A stretch of DNA of 64,000 nt from Marispirochaeta aestuarii. GTDB taxonomy: Bacteria; Spirochaetota; Spirochaetia; JC444; Marispirochaetaceae. The notes below the pieces were generated by a model. That model ran no database searches. It had not been told where the DNA came from and worked only from the letters and a program-made list of their open reading frames with translations. Where the stretch lies: contig NZ_MWQY01000004.1 in the NCBI RefSeq assembly GCF_002087085.1, forward strand, positions 155,512-219,511, in the 5' to 3' direction. Made by a program: the position numbers and the translations under genes. Position 1 is the first letter of the stretch. The number at the start of each line of letters is the position of its first letter. Below, piece after piece: positions 52,846 to 61,533 of this stretch.

Positions 52846-53841
52846 ATGTCATTATCTGGTAGGAAGATTGGCACGTTGATGATTGTTCTTGTTCTGGCAG
52901 CCGCCCTCTTTGCGGAGGGGGCAAAAGAAGCCGGCCCAGTCAACATGAAGATTTATACAGCCTATCCGCCCGGGGATGAATCGTATGTAACCGCTATGGA
53001 ATTCGCTGAACGCGTTGAAAAGTACAGCGAGGGAACAATAACTGCAGAGGTCTTTCACAGCGGATCAATGGGAGGAGAAAAGGAGACTGTTCAGGCTGTT
53101 AAATTGGGAGATGCTCACGCAGTAACTAGCGGGCTTCTTCCTGTAACAATGTTTACCCAGGATTACGGTTTTTTCGACGGAATTTATGTATTCAAGGACT
53201 TTAACCATTTCAAGAATGTTTGGGACGGCAAACTGGGGGATGAAATCAAAGATATCTTACTCGATAACAACTTGAGAAGTATGGGCGTGTATCTGAGAGG
53301 AATGCGCCATCTCTCTGCAAATAAACCTATCAGGGTCCCTGAAGACGGCAGAGGATTGAAAATTCGAACCCCCCAACTTCCTTCAATGGTCAATACCTGG
53401 AAAGCAATCGGTTTTCTTCCGACTCCAATAAACCTGCCCGAACTCTTCACTTCGCTGCAGACCGGTGTAGTCGATTGCGCCGAAGGCCCTCCATCTCAGA
53501 TGCTTTCGTATAAGTATCAGGAAGTACAGGATTATTTAATGTTCACAGGTCATAATGTCTCTGTAGCAATGTTTCTCATAAGCAACAGGTTTCTGGAGTC
53601 CCTGGAAGATGATAAAAGAGCTATCGTGGAAAAAGCTGCTGAAGAGGCGGTGCAGGCAGGTGCCGAATATGCACTGAAAGCAGACAGAGAAAAACTCAAT
53701 AAACTTATAGATGGCGGTATGACACCGATAGAAGTTGATAAAGAAGCCTTTATGGAGAAAGCTCGTCCGGCAGTTGAAGAATTATTCAAGACACAATGGA
53801 AAGTTACCAACGTTGATGAAATTCTTTCCTATATGGAATAG
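52846..53841 (+). CDS. TRAP transporter substrate-binding protein (DctP family)
   Basis: The 331-residue exported protein has a signal peptide (LMIVLVLAAALFAEGAKEAG). DctP motifs include MGVYLRGMRHLSANKPIRVPEDGRGLKIRTPQL and LFTSLQTGVVDCAEGPPSQM. It captures an organic acid for the DctQ/DctM pair encoded next. Relative to the first TRAP locus the sequence is clearly different, so the two systems have different substrates. Confidence 0.93.
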   Translation: MSLSGRKIGTLMIVLVLAAALFAEGAKEAGPVNMKIYTAYPPGDESYVTAMEFAERVEKYSEGTITAEVFHSGSMGGEKETVQAVKLGDAHAVTSGLLPVTMFTQDYGFFDGIYVFKDFNHFKNVWDGKLGDEIKDILLDNNLRSMGVYLRGMRHLSANKPIRVPEDGRGLKIRTPQLPSMVNTWKAIGFLPTPINLPELFTSLQTGVVDCAEGPPSQMLSYKYQEVQDYLMFTGHNVSVAMFLISNRFLESLEDDKRAIVEKAAEEAVQAGAEYALKADREKLNKLIDGGMTPIEVDKEAFMEKARPAVEELFKTQWKVTNVDEILSYME

Positions 53842-53854
53842 ATAGTGGAACCGT

Positions 53855-53883
53855 AAGGACCCTTCATAAATGGGGGGGTCCTT
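53855..53883 (+). promoter_or_regulatory. Intercistronic hairpin between binding-protein and small-permease genes
   Basis: AAGGACCC at 53855-53862 pairs with GGGTCCTT at 53876-53883. There is no T-run. It occupies the same place as the hairpin in the first TRAP operon and probably serves differential message stability. Confidence 0.6.
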
Positions 53884-53904
53884 TACCAAAGGGGATATCC
53901 ATAA

Positions 53905-54399
53905 ATGGTTTCGATAATCAATAAAGCGATCGACAAGATGGTATCGTTGATTGAATTTGTTTGCAGTGTACTGTTTATTTCTATTTGCCTGATTGTACTC
54001 ATTCAGGTGATAGGAAGATTTGTCTTAAAAATAGCGACTCCGTGGTCGGAGGAACTTGCACGGTATCTGCTGGTTATCCTGGTATTCCTCGGTGCAACAG
54101 TTTCAGTAAAGGAAAGGTCACACCTTGTCGCACTGAATATATTTGAAGGTCGTTCTGAAAAAGCAAAGCTTTTTGGAAGCTTACTAGTAGATGGAATAAT
54201 TCTGTTAGTAAGCGTTATGTACGCAAGAAACAGTATTCGCATGTCAAGGATTGTTGGAACAGAGATGGCTTCTTCCATGTTATGGCTGAAAACAAGGTAC
54301 CTTTACATAATAATATCGATCGGGTTTTTACTGTCGAGCCTGTTTGCCGTGTTTCTTATTTTAAAAACAATTATGACCTTTAAAGAGAGAAACAAATGA
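53905..54399 (+). CDS. TRAP transporter small permease (DctQ type)
   Basis: The 164-residue protein has four membrane helices and the family stretch IATPWSEELARYLLVILVFLGATVSVKERSHL. It partners the DctM protein, whose start overlaps its stop by 4 bases. Confidence 0.92.
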   Translation: MVSIINKAIDKMVSLIEFVCSVLFISICLIVLIQVIGRFVLKIATPWSEELARYLLVILVFLGATVSVKERSHLVALNIFEGRSEKAKLFGSLLVDGIILLVSVMYARNSIRMSRIVGTEMASSMLWLKTRYLYIIISIGFLLSSLFAVFLILKTIMTFKERNK

Positions 54400-55691
54400 T
54401 CGAAACGACCCTATTATTCGGCGGATTACTGCTGGGCACTTTTATAATTGGAGTTCCTGTCGGATACGGGATTATTTTCACCGCGACACTACTATATTAC
54501 TTATACTCAAGTGGAGGTGGAGATTCTGCTATTCTTTTGCAACGAATGTTTGACGGGTTAAACAGTTTTCCGCTTTTAGCAATTCCACTTTTTATGCTTA
54601 CCGGGAACTTGATGAATACCGGGGGTATTACTGAACGTATTTTTCGTTTGGCCTCTGCCCTGGTTGGTCATTTCCGTCTGGGTCTTGCACACGTTAATGT
54701 TGTTACCAGCATGCTTTTTGCCGGAATGTCCGGTTCAGCTACCGTCGATGCAGCTGCTATCGGACAAGTAGAAATGAAAGCGATGCTTGATGAAGGGTAT
54801 GATCGCGATTATTCTGCGGCTGTTACAGCTGCATCATCAACAATTGGTCCGATAATCCCACCCAGCGTCCCGCTGGTAATATACGGTGTTGTTGCGGAGG
54901 TTTCGATAGGTCGTCTCCTTTTTGCTGGTCTTGTTCCAGGTGTGATCGTGGGACTTACCCTGATGACCTTGATTGCAATTCAAGGGCGAAAGTGGCAATA
55001 TCCCAGACAAAAGTTCAAAGGGATGTCGAATCTGTGGGATGCATTTAAACGCGGTTTTTTTCCAGCTCTGACTCCCTTTATTCTGCTTGGCGGAATATTA
55101 TCAGGTATTTTCACTCCAACAGAAGCGGCTGTTATTGCATTATTATATGCCATGATACTTGGAATGCTGGTATATAGAGAAGTAACAGTGCTTCAATTCT
55201 GGGATCTGGTGAAGAAAACCTTTCGTCCGACGGTTGAAATAATGATAATCATCGCTGGAGCAACCGCGTTTGCCTATATGATAGTAAGTGTAAAGATACC
55301 CCAGGAACTAGCTGGGTTTGTCACTTCCTTGTCTTTAAACAAGTGGATAATACTGGTGATGATAAACATTGCCCTTCTGATTGTTGGCTGTTTTATGGAA
55401 ACCGTCGCAGCGATAACCATTGCTGTACCTGTTTTGATGCCCCTGGTACTACAGTATGGCATCAATCCTATTCATTTCGGTCTCATTGTTGTTTTCAATC
55501 TTGTATTCGGATTGCTTACACCACCAGTCGGGTTGGTGCTGTTTGTAACCAGTCGGATAGCTGAAATCTCCGTTGCAAGACTTTTTCGAGCACTATTGGT
55601 TTTTTATATCCCTCTTTTTATATGCTTGTTAGCCGTCACCTACATTGAGCCAATATCAGTATGGCTTCCAACGATTCTAATGGGAAAATGA
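54396..55691 (+). CDS. TRAP transporter large permease (DctM type)
   Basis: The 431-residue polytopic protein shows DctM motifs: FDGLNSFPLLAIPLFMLTGNLMN, LFAGMSGSATVDAAAIG, IIPPSVPLVIYGVVAEVSIGRLLFAG and GLLTPPVGLVLFV. It is the last intact gene of the AT-rich block; a broken flavoprotein gene end begins 53 bases later. Confidence 0.93.
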   Translation: MIETTLLFGGLLLGTFIIGVPVGYGIIFTATLLYYLYSSGGGDSAILLQRMFDGLNSFPLLAIPLFMLTGNLMNTGGITERIFRLASALVGHFRLGLAHVNVVTSMLFAGMSGSATVDAAAIGQVEMKAMLDEGYDRDYSAAVTAASSTIGPIIPPSVPLVIYGVVAEVSIGRLLFAGLVPGVIVGLTLMTLIAIQGRKWQYPRQKFKGMSNLWDAFKRGFFPALTPFILLGGILSGIFTPTEAAVIALLYAMILGMLVYREVTVLQFWDLVKKTFRPTVEIMIIIAGATAFAYMIVSVKIPQELAGFVTSLSLNKWIILVMINIALLIVGCFMETVAAITIAVPVLMPLVLQYGINPIHFGLIVVFNLVFGLLTPPVGLVLFVTSRIAEISVARLFRALLVFYIPLFICLLAVTYIEPISVWLPTILMGK

Positions 55692-56228
55692 ACAGAGGAA
55701 GAATCGGGTTAGATAACAAGCGTACTGAGACATAAAACCATTTGCTGATCCACCATGCGGCGGGAATCCTGAGAAGCTTTGCCCCGGGAAGACGAATCAG
55801 GTTACTCAAGGAACTGCTTCGGGAGGGAATCGGGATGGGACGATGAAGAAGGAGAAGAAAGCGGTTTCGGAAGTATGAGGATCTCCCCTTTTCCGTATTA
55901 GAAAAGCAGTCGGTGCGGGATGCAGTCGCTATAAATCCTGTTCATGACCGTACACAGACAGAATACCACGTTCTCATTTTGTTTAACACTTTCATAGTGT
56001 CGAGAACCGTGGGGATAAAACCCTGCAATTATCGGGAAATGCCCTGATTCAGGAAAGACACGCCAGTATAGCGAAAGACAAGGGATAAAATTATACTTGT
56101 ATGAACTTTACTGTCCGTCTATCAACACGGTTCTTTACAGTAGATAACACTTTAAGCTATTTCTCACATAGACATCAGCTATTTAATTACTTAGACTTAG
56201 TATATATGGCCTGTTACCCGGTAGGAGT
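55692..56228. other. Gene-free region with the gene remnant and repeat-like sequence
   Basis: Apart from the remnant, it contains a small hairpin (ACACT-TTCAT-AGTGT, 55986-56000). It also contains a 21-base stretch at 55996-56016 that matches the left arm of the 6.5-kb inverted repeat at 18 of 21 positions. The AT-rich end (56090-56228) presumably holds the promoter of the GAF kinase gene. No RNA gene was recognised. Confidence 0.55.
55745..55846 (+). pseudogene. 3' remnant of a second NDH-2-like oxidoreductase gene
   Basis: The 33 codons before a TGA encode LIHHAAGILRSFAPGRRIRL and so on, nearly identical to the C-terminus of the intact gene at 48617-49765 (differences mostly Ile/Leu, Ser/Thr, Lys/Arg). 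DNA differs at several synonymous sites, so this is the tail of a diverged paralogue rather than a fresh duplicate. Homology stops abruptly at 55745, where the rest of the gene is missing. Confidence 0.85.
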
Positions 56229-57359
56229 ATGAACGGCATAAGCAAAGTCAAGGTAGTCGATGCCAGGGAACTTGTTGCGGTTCCGATTACATCCTCCGAA
56301 AAACCCGAAATCGACGCGGCGTTCCAGAAGAAGTGGCAGGAACTGGTCGATATTGCGGCGCGGATAATCGGTGTTCCGGCGGGGCTTATCATGCGGCTTC
56401 TGGAAAATGAAATCGAAGTATTCAATGCCAGTTATACAAATGAAAACCCCTATGAAGTCGGAGAAAAAGCGGCACTCGGCTACGGTCTGTACTGCGAAAC
56501 AGTCGTGGGGAAACGGACCCCTCTTCTGGTTCCAAATGCGTTGAATGACGAAAGTTGGAAAGACAATCCGGATGTAAAACTGAACATGATCTCCTATTAT
56601 GGTGTACCGATACGCTGGCCGGATGGAGAAATATTCGGAACTCTCTGCGTGCTTGATTCGAAAGAGAATCACTATACCGATGATCAGAAGGCTCTGATAG
56701 GAAAATTTGCGGAGATGCTGGAACACGACCTGGAAAGCGTACAGATCCGCTCCCAGCTTGCGAATACCATAAGCTATAAGGAAATACAGATCCGGGAAAT
56801 GCGACACCGGATCAAGAACCAGTTAAACATGCTTATCAGCTACATCGATCTTAACCTGGACCATGAGCAGGGATCATACAAACCTCACCTGATACAGGAT
56901 CTGCACAACCATATAAACGCCCTTTCCAACCTTCACAATCTCCTGAATCGGAAAGAACCGGATTACTCGATTCCTGCCACCGAACACCTGAAACAGCTTC
57001 TTGGGAATATCGTCTCAGGTTCTTCATTCTTCATCGACTTTGAGGTGCAGGGAGACACTATTCATCTTCCAGAAGAATCCATGGTTCCCCTCATGATGAT
57101 CATCAACGAACTTGCGACCAACTCCATGAAATATGCGTTCACGGATGTGGAGTCGCCGAAAATCAGACTGACCTGCCGGGAAAGTAACGGCCGTATAGTC
57201 ATCTCCTACTCTGATAACGGCTGCACCTCCAAACCGATTGAAGATGTAAAAAGGGGCTTGGGAATGCTGATCATCGAAGGGCTCTCCGCCCAGCTGGACG
57301 GGTCCAGTGATATGAAAATGGATCGGGGGTTCCATTTTACCCTCGATTTTCCAGGCTGA
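56229..57359 (+). CDS. GAF-domain sensor histidine kinase, HisKA_2/HWE-like
   Basis: The 376-residue soluble protein has an N-terminal GAF domain (about 25-175: YGLYCETVVGKRTPLLVPNALND and GVPIRWPDGEIFGTLCVLDS). A HisKA_2-type dimerisation helix follows with the phospho-His in IREMRHRIKNQLNMLISYI, then an HATPase (MMIINELATNSMKYAFTD, ISYSDNGC, GLGMLIIEGLSAQLDG). It lacks membrane helices and would sense a small cytoplasmic ligand or redox cue. A convergent gene encodes a receiver/PAS protein without a kinase domain, a possible partner. Confidence 0.9.
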   Translation: MNGISKVKVVDARELVAVPITSSEKPEIDAAFQKKWQELVDIAARIIGVPAGLIMRLLENEIEVFNASYTNENPYEVGEKAALGYGLYCETVVGKRTPLLVPNALNDESWKDNPDVKLNMISYYGVPIRWPDGEIFGTLCVLDSKENHYTDDQKALIGKFAEMLEHDLESVQIRSQLANTISYKEIQIREMRHRIKNQLNMLISYIDLNLDHEQGSYKPHLIQDLHNHINALSNLHNLLNRKEPDYSIPATEHLKQLLGNIVSGSSFFIDFEVQGDTIHLPEESMVPLMMIINELATNSMKYAFTDVESPKIRLTCRESNGRIVISYSDNGCTSKPIEDVKRGLGMLIIEGLSAQLDGSSDMKMDRGFHFTLDFPG

Positions 57360-57490
57360 AGATCAAGGCAAGACGCTTGTATCCCCGGAAACCTCTAGAA
57401 CCGTGGTGTTTTCACCATAGTCAAGAAGCAACGAATTTGTAGCGCCCCCACTCTATTGTGGGAACAGGATTTGAGGACCGCGGTTTTCCA

Positions 57491-59419
57491 CTATGTCATC
57501 CCTTGTTCAGTCGCATCATACACCAGTGAATACAGCAGGGACCTCCCCCTCTGCTTCACCGGTCCGCTGAAAACCTGCACATTCCGTACCGAACCGTCGG
57601 CCCGGCGGTGTCGAAAATCAAAATAGGTTTTTCGGTAGGTACGGGCCCGTTCCATCTCCGCCGCGATCTCCTCAGGGCTCAGGGTATTGATCCGGGAGAT
57701 ATTCATCCCGCGGAGTGTCTCCAGGTCCCATCCGTAATAGCGGCAGGCGGCGGGATTCGCGTTTACAATCGATCCGTCCTCAGGATCGATCAGCAGCATA
57801 ACGGCATGATTATTCTCGAAGATAGCCCGGAACTCTTCTTCCCGCTCGCGCAGGTCAAGCTCCGTCCGCTTGCGTGCGGTTATGTCCCGCTTGAACTCGA
57901 CAACCTTCTCCACTCTGCCGGTTTCTTCATCAATGATGGGATAAGCAAAGGCCTCGATCCATTCCACCGGGGAACCCGCGTAGCCCTGCAGTTCGCTCAT
58001 CTCCGGTTTACCGCTTGCAAAACAGCGCAGGACGGGACATCCCGGACAGGGCGTCGTGAGTCCACGAAAGGCGCTGTAGCATTTTCTGCCGGTAAAATCG
58101 CTTTCTCCCGGAAACCAGGTATAGGTTGTACTGTTTACCCTGTCGATGGTCAGATCATCGTTAAGAACGGAGATTCCTTCCTGCACGCTTTCCACAACAC
58201 TTTCCAGGTAGTTCTTTGTATCTTCGATCTCCCGGGAGACACGATACTGTTCGGTTACATCCCGAAAAACCAGAACTACTCCCTCCACAGCTCCTTTTTC
58301 ATCCCTGATAGGTGCGGCGCTGTCGGCAATTTGCAGTCTTCTGCCGTCCCTGGAGACCAGGGCGGTATGATTATCCAACTCGATGGTCCTGTTGTTCCGG
58401 ATTACAGTCTCCGCCGGATCATCGGCGACAGCACCGGTCCTTGCATTTTCAATGGGAAAAACCATTGACAGAGCTTTACCGCGGGCCTGCTCGAGGGGCC
58501 ATCCCGTAAGGTTCTGGGCTACGGGGTTCATGGTCAGGATCTTCGCGTTCCTGTCGGTGGAAATAACCGCATCCCCGATGGCGTCCAGAGTCGTGGCAAG
58601 GTATTCCTTCTGCTGTCTCAAACGCTCCTCGGCCCGTCTTCTTTCGCTTATGTCGCTGGTCACAACGGCGAACTGACCCGAGTCATGCAGAAAGGCCCAT
58701 ACCTCGTAATAACGGTCCAGTTCTCTGGAATAATTCTCATAGGAGAGGGATTCTCCGGTTTTTACGACCCGGTCGTAGGTGTCGATCCAGTACTGCTCTG
58801 TTTCAGGGAGAATTTCTTTGACGGTCTTCCCGATAATCTCCCCGGCTTTAAGGCCGGTAATACGTTCAAAACAGGGATTGACGTCAAGAAAACGGTAATC
58901 CACTGCCTTGCCGGAATCATCGTAGATCATCTCGTGCAGCGCGTATCCGGCTGTCAGGTTTTCAAAGAGCAGCCTGTAGCGTCTTTCGGCTCCGGAGATT
59001 GCAGCATTGCTCCTTCGAAGTTCCCGGTTCGCGGAGTGCAGGCGAAAAGCCATGGTTATGGAACGCAAAAGGACCATCTCGCCGCTGTTCTTGACTACAT
59101 AGCCGTAGGAGCTGATCCTGTCGGTCTTTTCCACATAGTCCTGTTCGGTATGGGAAGAGAGAAAAACGATGGGAACATCCCGGAGACGCAGGATTTGTAA
59201 AGCCGCTTCTGTTCCGTCTATCCCTCGTCCAAGATCGATATCCATCAGGACCAGGTCGATTTCAGAATTATCATCCGCTGCACAGCGAACAGCTTTTTCC
59301 CCGGATACGGCATGGATAACCTCGTAACCGGCCTTCTGAAGCATCTGTTTCTCCGCAAGGGCAATAATCGCTTCATCTTCTACAAGCAGGATAGTCTTTT
59401 TATGAGAATCCAACACCAC
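57491..59419 (-). CDS. Receiver-domain protein with four PAS domains and no output domain
   Basis: The 642-residue protein has a CheY-like receiver (LLVEDEAIIALAEKQ, LVLMDIDLGRGIDG, LSSHTEQDYVEK). Four PAS/PAC units follow at about 145-270, 275-395, 400-515 and 520-640, the third with a Cys-rich stretch (TTPCPGCPVLRCFASG). It ends straight after the last PAS (LLYSLVYDATEQG) without a kinase, GGDEF or HTH domain. Similar spirochaete proteins usually end in a histidine kinase. It may be a signal-integrating adaptor, or the output part may have been lost. Confidence 0.88.
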   Translation of the reverse strand: MVLDSHKKTILLVEDEAIIALAEKQMLQKAGYEVIHAVSGEKAVRCAADDNSEIDLVLMDIDLGRGIDGTEAALQILRLRDVPIVFLSSHTEQDYVEKTDRISSYGYVVKNSGEMVLLRSITMAFRLHSANRELRRSNAAISGAERRYRLLFENLTAGYALHEMIYDDSGKAVDYRFLDVNPCFERITGLKAGEIIGKTVKEILPETEQYWIDTYDRVVKTGESLSYENYSRELDRYYEVWAFLHDSGQFAVVTSDISERRRAEERLRQQKEYLATTLDAIGDAVISTDRNAKILTMNPVAQNLTGWPLEQARGKALSMVFPIENARTGAVADDPAETVIRNNRTIELDNHTALVSRDGRRLQIADSAAPIRDEKGAVEGVVLVFRDVTEQYRVSREIEDTKNYLESVVESVQEGISVLNDDLTIDRVNSTTYTWFPGESDFTGRKCYSAFRGLTTPCPGCPVLRCFASGKPEMSELQGYAGSPVEWIEAFAYPIIDEETGRVEKVVEFKRDITARKRTELDLREREEEFRAIFENNHAVMLLIDPEDGSIVNANPAACRYYGWDLETLRGMNISRINTLSPEEIAAEMERARTYRKTYFDFRHRRADGSVRNVQVFSGPVKQRGRSLLYSLVYDATEQGMT

Positions 59420-59488
59420 ACCCCCCGGGGTAATCCCGATTTATTATAGTGAGCCTTCCGGTAATCTGCAAATCAATGGAACGCGGAT

Positions 59489-59836
59489 CTACCTTACCTT
59501 CCGGACCAGAAAGGCATGGAGGACTCCACCGAACCAGGCCAGGAGAAAGCACAGAATAATGTTCAGCAGCACCTTGCCGGAGTTGCCGGTCTTGAGCCAC
59601 ACCGCCACCGGGGGCAGCAGAATGCAGAGAACGAGCAACAGGGTGTCGTTATCGGTATCCAGGGTAATTACGGTGGACGAGAGCTTGACGCCGCAGCGCA
59701 GGCAGATGTCCTGAACCTCCGTTGTCCCGGCCCCGCAGTTCTGGCAGTAGTTTCTGGATTTCAGGGGACGGACGCCGCAATTCAGGCAGTATTCCGCCTT
59801 TTCGTCAACTTCCTTTCCACAGTTTCTGCAATACAT
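59489..59836 (-). CDS. Zinc-ribbon protein with C-terminal Pmp3/YqaE membrane domain
   Basis: The protein is 115 residues from the ATG at 59836 (AGAGGA upstream); an upstream start at 59869 adds 11 unconserved residues. Two zinc ribbons (YCRNCGKEVDEKAEYCLNCG and YCQNCGAGTTEVQDICLRCG) precede two helices of the Pmp3 family (LLLVLCILLPPVAVWLKTG, LLAWFGGVLHAFLV). Pmp3 proteins affect membrane potential; the fusion role is unknown. Confidence 0.85.
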   Translation of the reverse strand: MYCRNCGKEVDEKAEYCLNCGVRPLKSRNYCQNCGAGTTEVQDICLRCGVKLSSTVITLDTDNDTLLLVLCILLPPVAVWLKTGNSGKVLLNIILCFLLAWFGGVLHAFLVRKVR

Positions 59837-59921
59837 GGCTATCCTCTTCTCGTCATGGTTTCCCGACACAATCAGTATACAGGGAATCAGGGAAAAATGC
59901 AGGAGGAAAACTGCTTGTCCT

Positions 59922-60557
59922 TCAGGCTGCCAGTTGCAGTATCAACGGTCCCCAGACAAGGCCTTCCAGCAGAATGATAAAGGGGAACTGAAGCAGGGTA
60001 CCCCGGAACGCGGAAGAGGAGTGCGTTTCGAGTACAGTTTCGTCTCCGGGGGGCAGAGCCTGCATAAGAACGGTATCCATACTGCCGATTATGTTTTTGA
60101 CCTCCAGATGCCCCCGGCCGTTCAGGATCTCTTCAAAGTAGTACATGGTCCGGGCAAGCATTCCCCCCAGACGTCCGGGAAAGCGGAGGGCAGGAGTAAC
60201 CGAAAAGAGGGAGAGCAGCACAAGGCCGCTCAAGGTGAATCCCTTGCTCAGCCCCTGTTCCAGGGCTCCCGCAGTAAGGGTAAGGGGACCGATCTCCAGA
60301 AGGACCCGTCCGACGGGGTTCAGGAGGTGAAACAGTGTTATGGAGAAGATCATCATGGCATAGTAAAAGAATCGGATGCGTTTACCTGCCAGAACAACAG
60401 CGACTGCAAAAACCATACAGTGCAACAGCAGAAGCTCCAGGCTGGCGCCCATGAAAAACCCGGGTATCAGGGATACTCCGGTCCAGAAGCGGACGGTGGG
60501 ATTCATTATGCGGGCAAGCCTGTCGGGGCGGCGCTTTTTTTTCACCGGCTTTTTCAT
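59922..60557 (-). CDS. EcfT-like membrane protein of the flavin electron-transfer operon
   Basis: The protein is 211 residues from the ATG at 60557, which overlaps the previous stop by 4 bases; earlier in-frame starts fall inside the neighbouring gene. After a basic start (KKPVKKKRRPDRLARIMNP) it has four or five helices and an EcfT-like coupling region (LLSLFSVTPALRFPGRLGGMLARTMYYFEEIL). In flavin-based extracellular electron-transfer loci, an EcfT homologue helps move flavin across the membrane. No ATPase is present here. The assignment to EcfT is by pattern and context. Confidence 0.65.
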   Translation of the reverse strand: MKKPVKKKRRPDRLARIMNPTVRFWTGVSLIPGFFMGASLELLLLHCMVFAVAVVLAGKRIRFFYYAMMIFSITLFHLLNPVGRVLLEIGPLTLTAGALEQGLSKGFTLSGLVLLSLFSVTPALRFPGRLGGMLARTMYYFEEILNGRGHLEVKNIIGSMDTVLMQALPPGDETVLETHSSSAFRGTLLQFPFIILLEGLVWGPLILQLAA

Positions 60558-61102
60558 GTCGTCTCCAGGGCGGAATCCTTCAGGGCCTTCCACCAGCGGG
60601 ATTTCTCGGAGAAGCTGCGGGCAAAAAGGCCGATAAAAAAGCCTGATCCGAGACCGATACCCAGGAACCAGGGGAGTATACGCCAGGCCGCCGGACCGAA
60701 GATGAATACAATGGAGAGCAGGATCTGGGACATATTGCTTACCAGCGCACCCAGCACACTGACTCCCAGAAAGGAGATATTCGGCCGCAGATAGCGCCAG
60801 GCCAGCCACATCGCCAGACCGCTGGAAAAAGACCCCGCCAGGGAAAAAAGGAACACGTAGGAGGCCATGGTTCCGTTTACCATTCCCTGACCCAGGACCT
60901 TGATGAGAATGAGGAGGAAATAGGTCCCCGTGGAATCCTCCGAATCCGAACCGAGAAGATCCAGGTAGAGAATTACCGGCAGGTTGGCCAGGCCCAGGCG
61001 CATAAAGGGAATCGGACGGGGAAAGAGATATTCCACGGTTGATAAAAACAGGCTCAGGGCCCCGAGCATGGCAAGGCGGTTAAGAACTCGTTCGCTGAAC
61101 AT
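60554..61102 (-). CDS. Gx transporter family / EetB-like membrane protein
   Basis: The protein is 182 residues from the ATG at 61102, which has AGGAGG 5 bases before it; the frame runs on upstream without a better start. It has five or six helices: LGALSLFLSTVEYLFPRPIPFMRLGLANLPVIL is the family signature, with GQGMVNGTMASYVFLFSLAGSFSS after it. The family is also labelled heptaprenyl diphosphate synthase component I, and its Listeria relative EetB belongs to the extracellular electron-transfer locus. It lies between the NusG-II and EcfT-like genes. Confidence 0.83.
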   Translation of the reverse strand: MFSERVLNRLAMLGALSLFLSTVEYLFPRPIPFMRLGLANLPVILYLDLLGSDSEDSTGTYFLLILIKVLGQGMVNGTMASYVFLFSLAGSFSSGLAMWLAWRYLRPNISFLGVSVLGALVSNMSQILLSIVFIFGPAAWRILPWFLGIGLGSGFFIGLFARSFSEKSRWWKALKDSALETT

Positions 61103-61113
61103 GAAGCCTCCTG

Positions 61114-61452
61114 CTACTCCCTGTCGCCCACATAGATGAAGACCTGATTCGGCAGGCAGGCCGCCCAGTCCCCGGGTCTTTCCACGGGTCCCGACTGCAC
61201 ACAAAGCCCGTCAGGACAGTCGGAGTGAACAAAGCGGGCGGAATCTTTGCCAATATGAATATGGGATTCTCCCGCCGGCCCCTGCAGCACCACATCCCGC
61301 TCTTCCGAAAGAGGGTAGATGAGCCTCCCTTTACTGTCCTCGATAATCAGGTATCCCGTCTCTCCGGAACGCTGGAGACCAAACCAGGTAAAGAGTATGA
61401 ATACGGCCAGAGAAAGGGCAATCGCCGCAGCATCGTATCTGAGAATCTTCAT
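61114..61452 (-). CDS. NusG domain II protein / EetA-like
   Basis: The 112-residue protein has an N-terminal membrane anchor (AAAIALSLAVFILFTWFGL) and an extracytoplasmic NusG-II domain with the conserved CPDGLCVQSGPVERPGDWAACLPNQVFI. This family recurs next to Gx transporters and FMN-binding proteins; the Listeria counterpart is EetA. The three cysteines could be redox active. It follows the flavoprotein gene by 81 bases. Confidence 0.83.
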   Translation of the reverse strand: MKILRYDAAAIALSLAVFILFTWFGLQRSGETGYLIIEDSKGRLIYPLSEERDVVLQGPAGESHIHIGKDSARFVHSDCPDGLCVQSGPVERPGDWAACLPNQVFIYVGDRE

Positions 61453-61533
61453 GTATCCGGTCCCTTCGTCTTCTCCGGTATAGACAGGAAAGGCCGCCCA
61501 TGGCGGGCGGCCCGTGTAAAAATCAGGTATTTT

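Noticed and set aside
57447..57462. Hairpin CCCAC-TCTATT-GTGGG between convergent genes
   Set aside because: Only 5 bp and no T-run; too weak to call a terminator.
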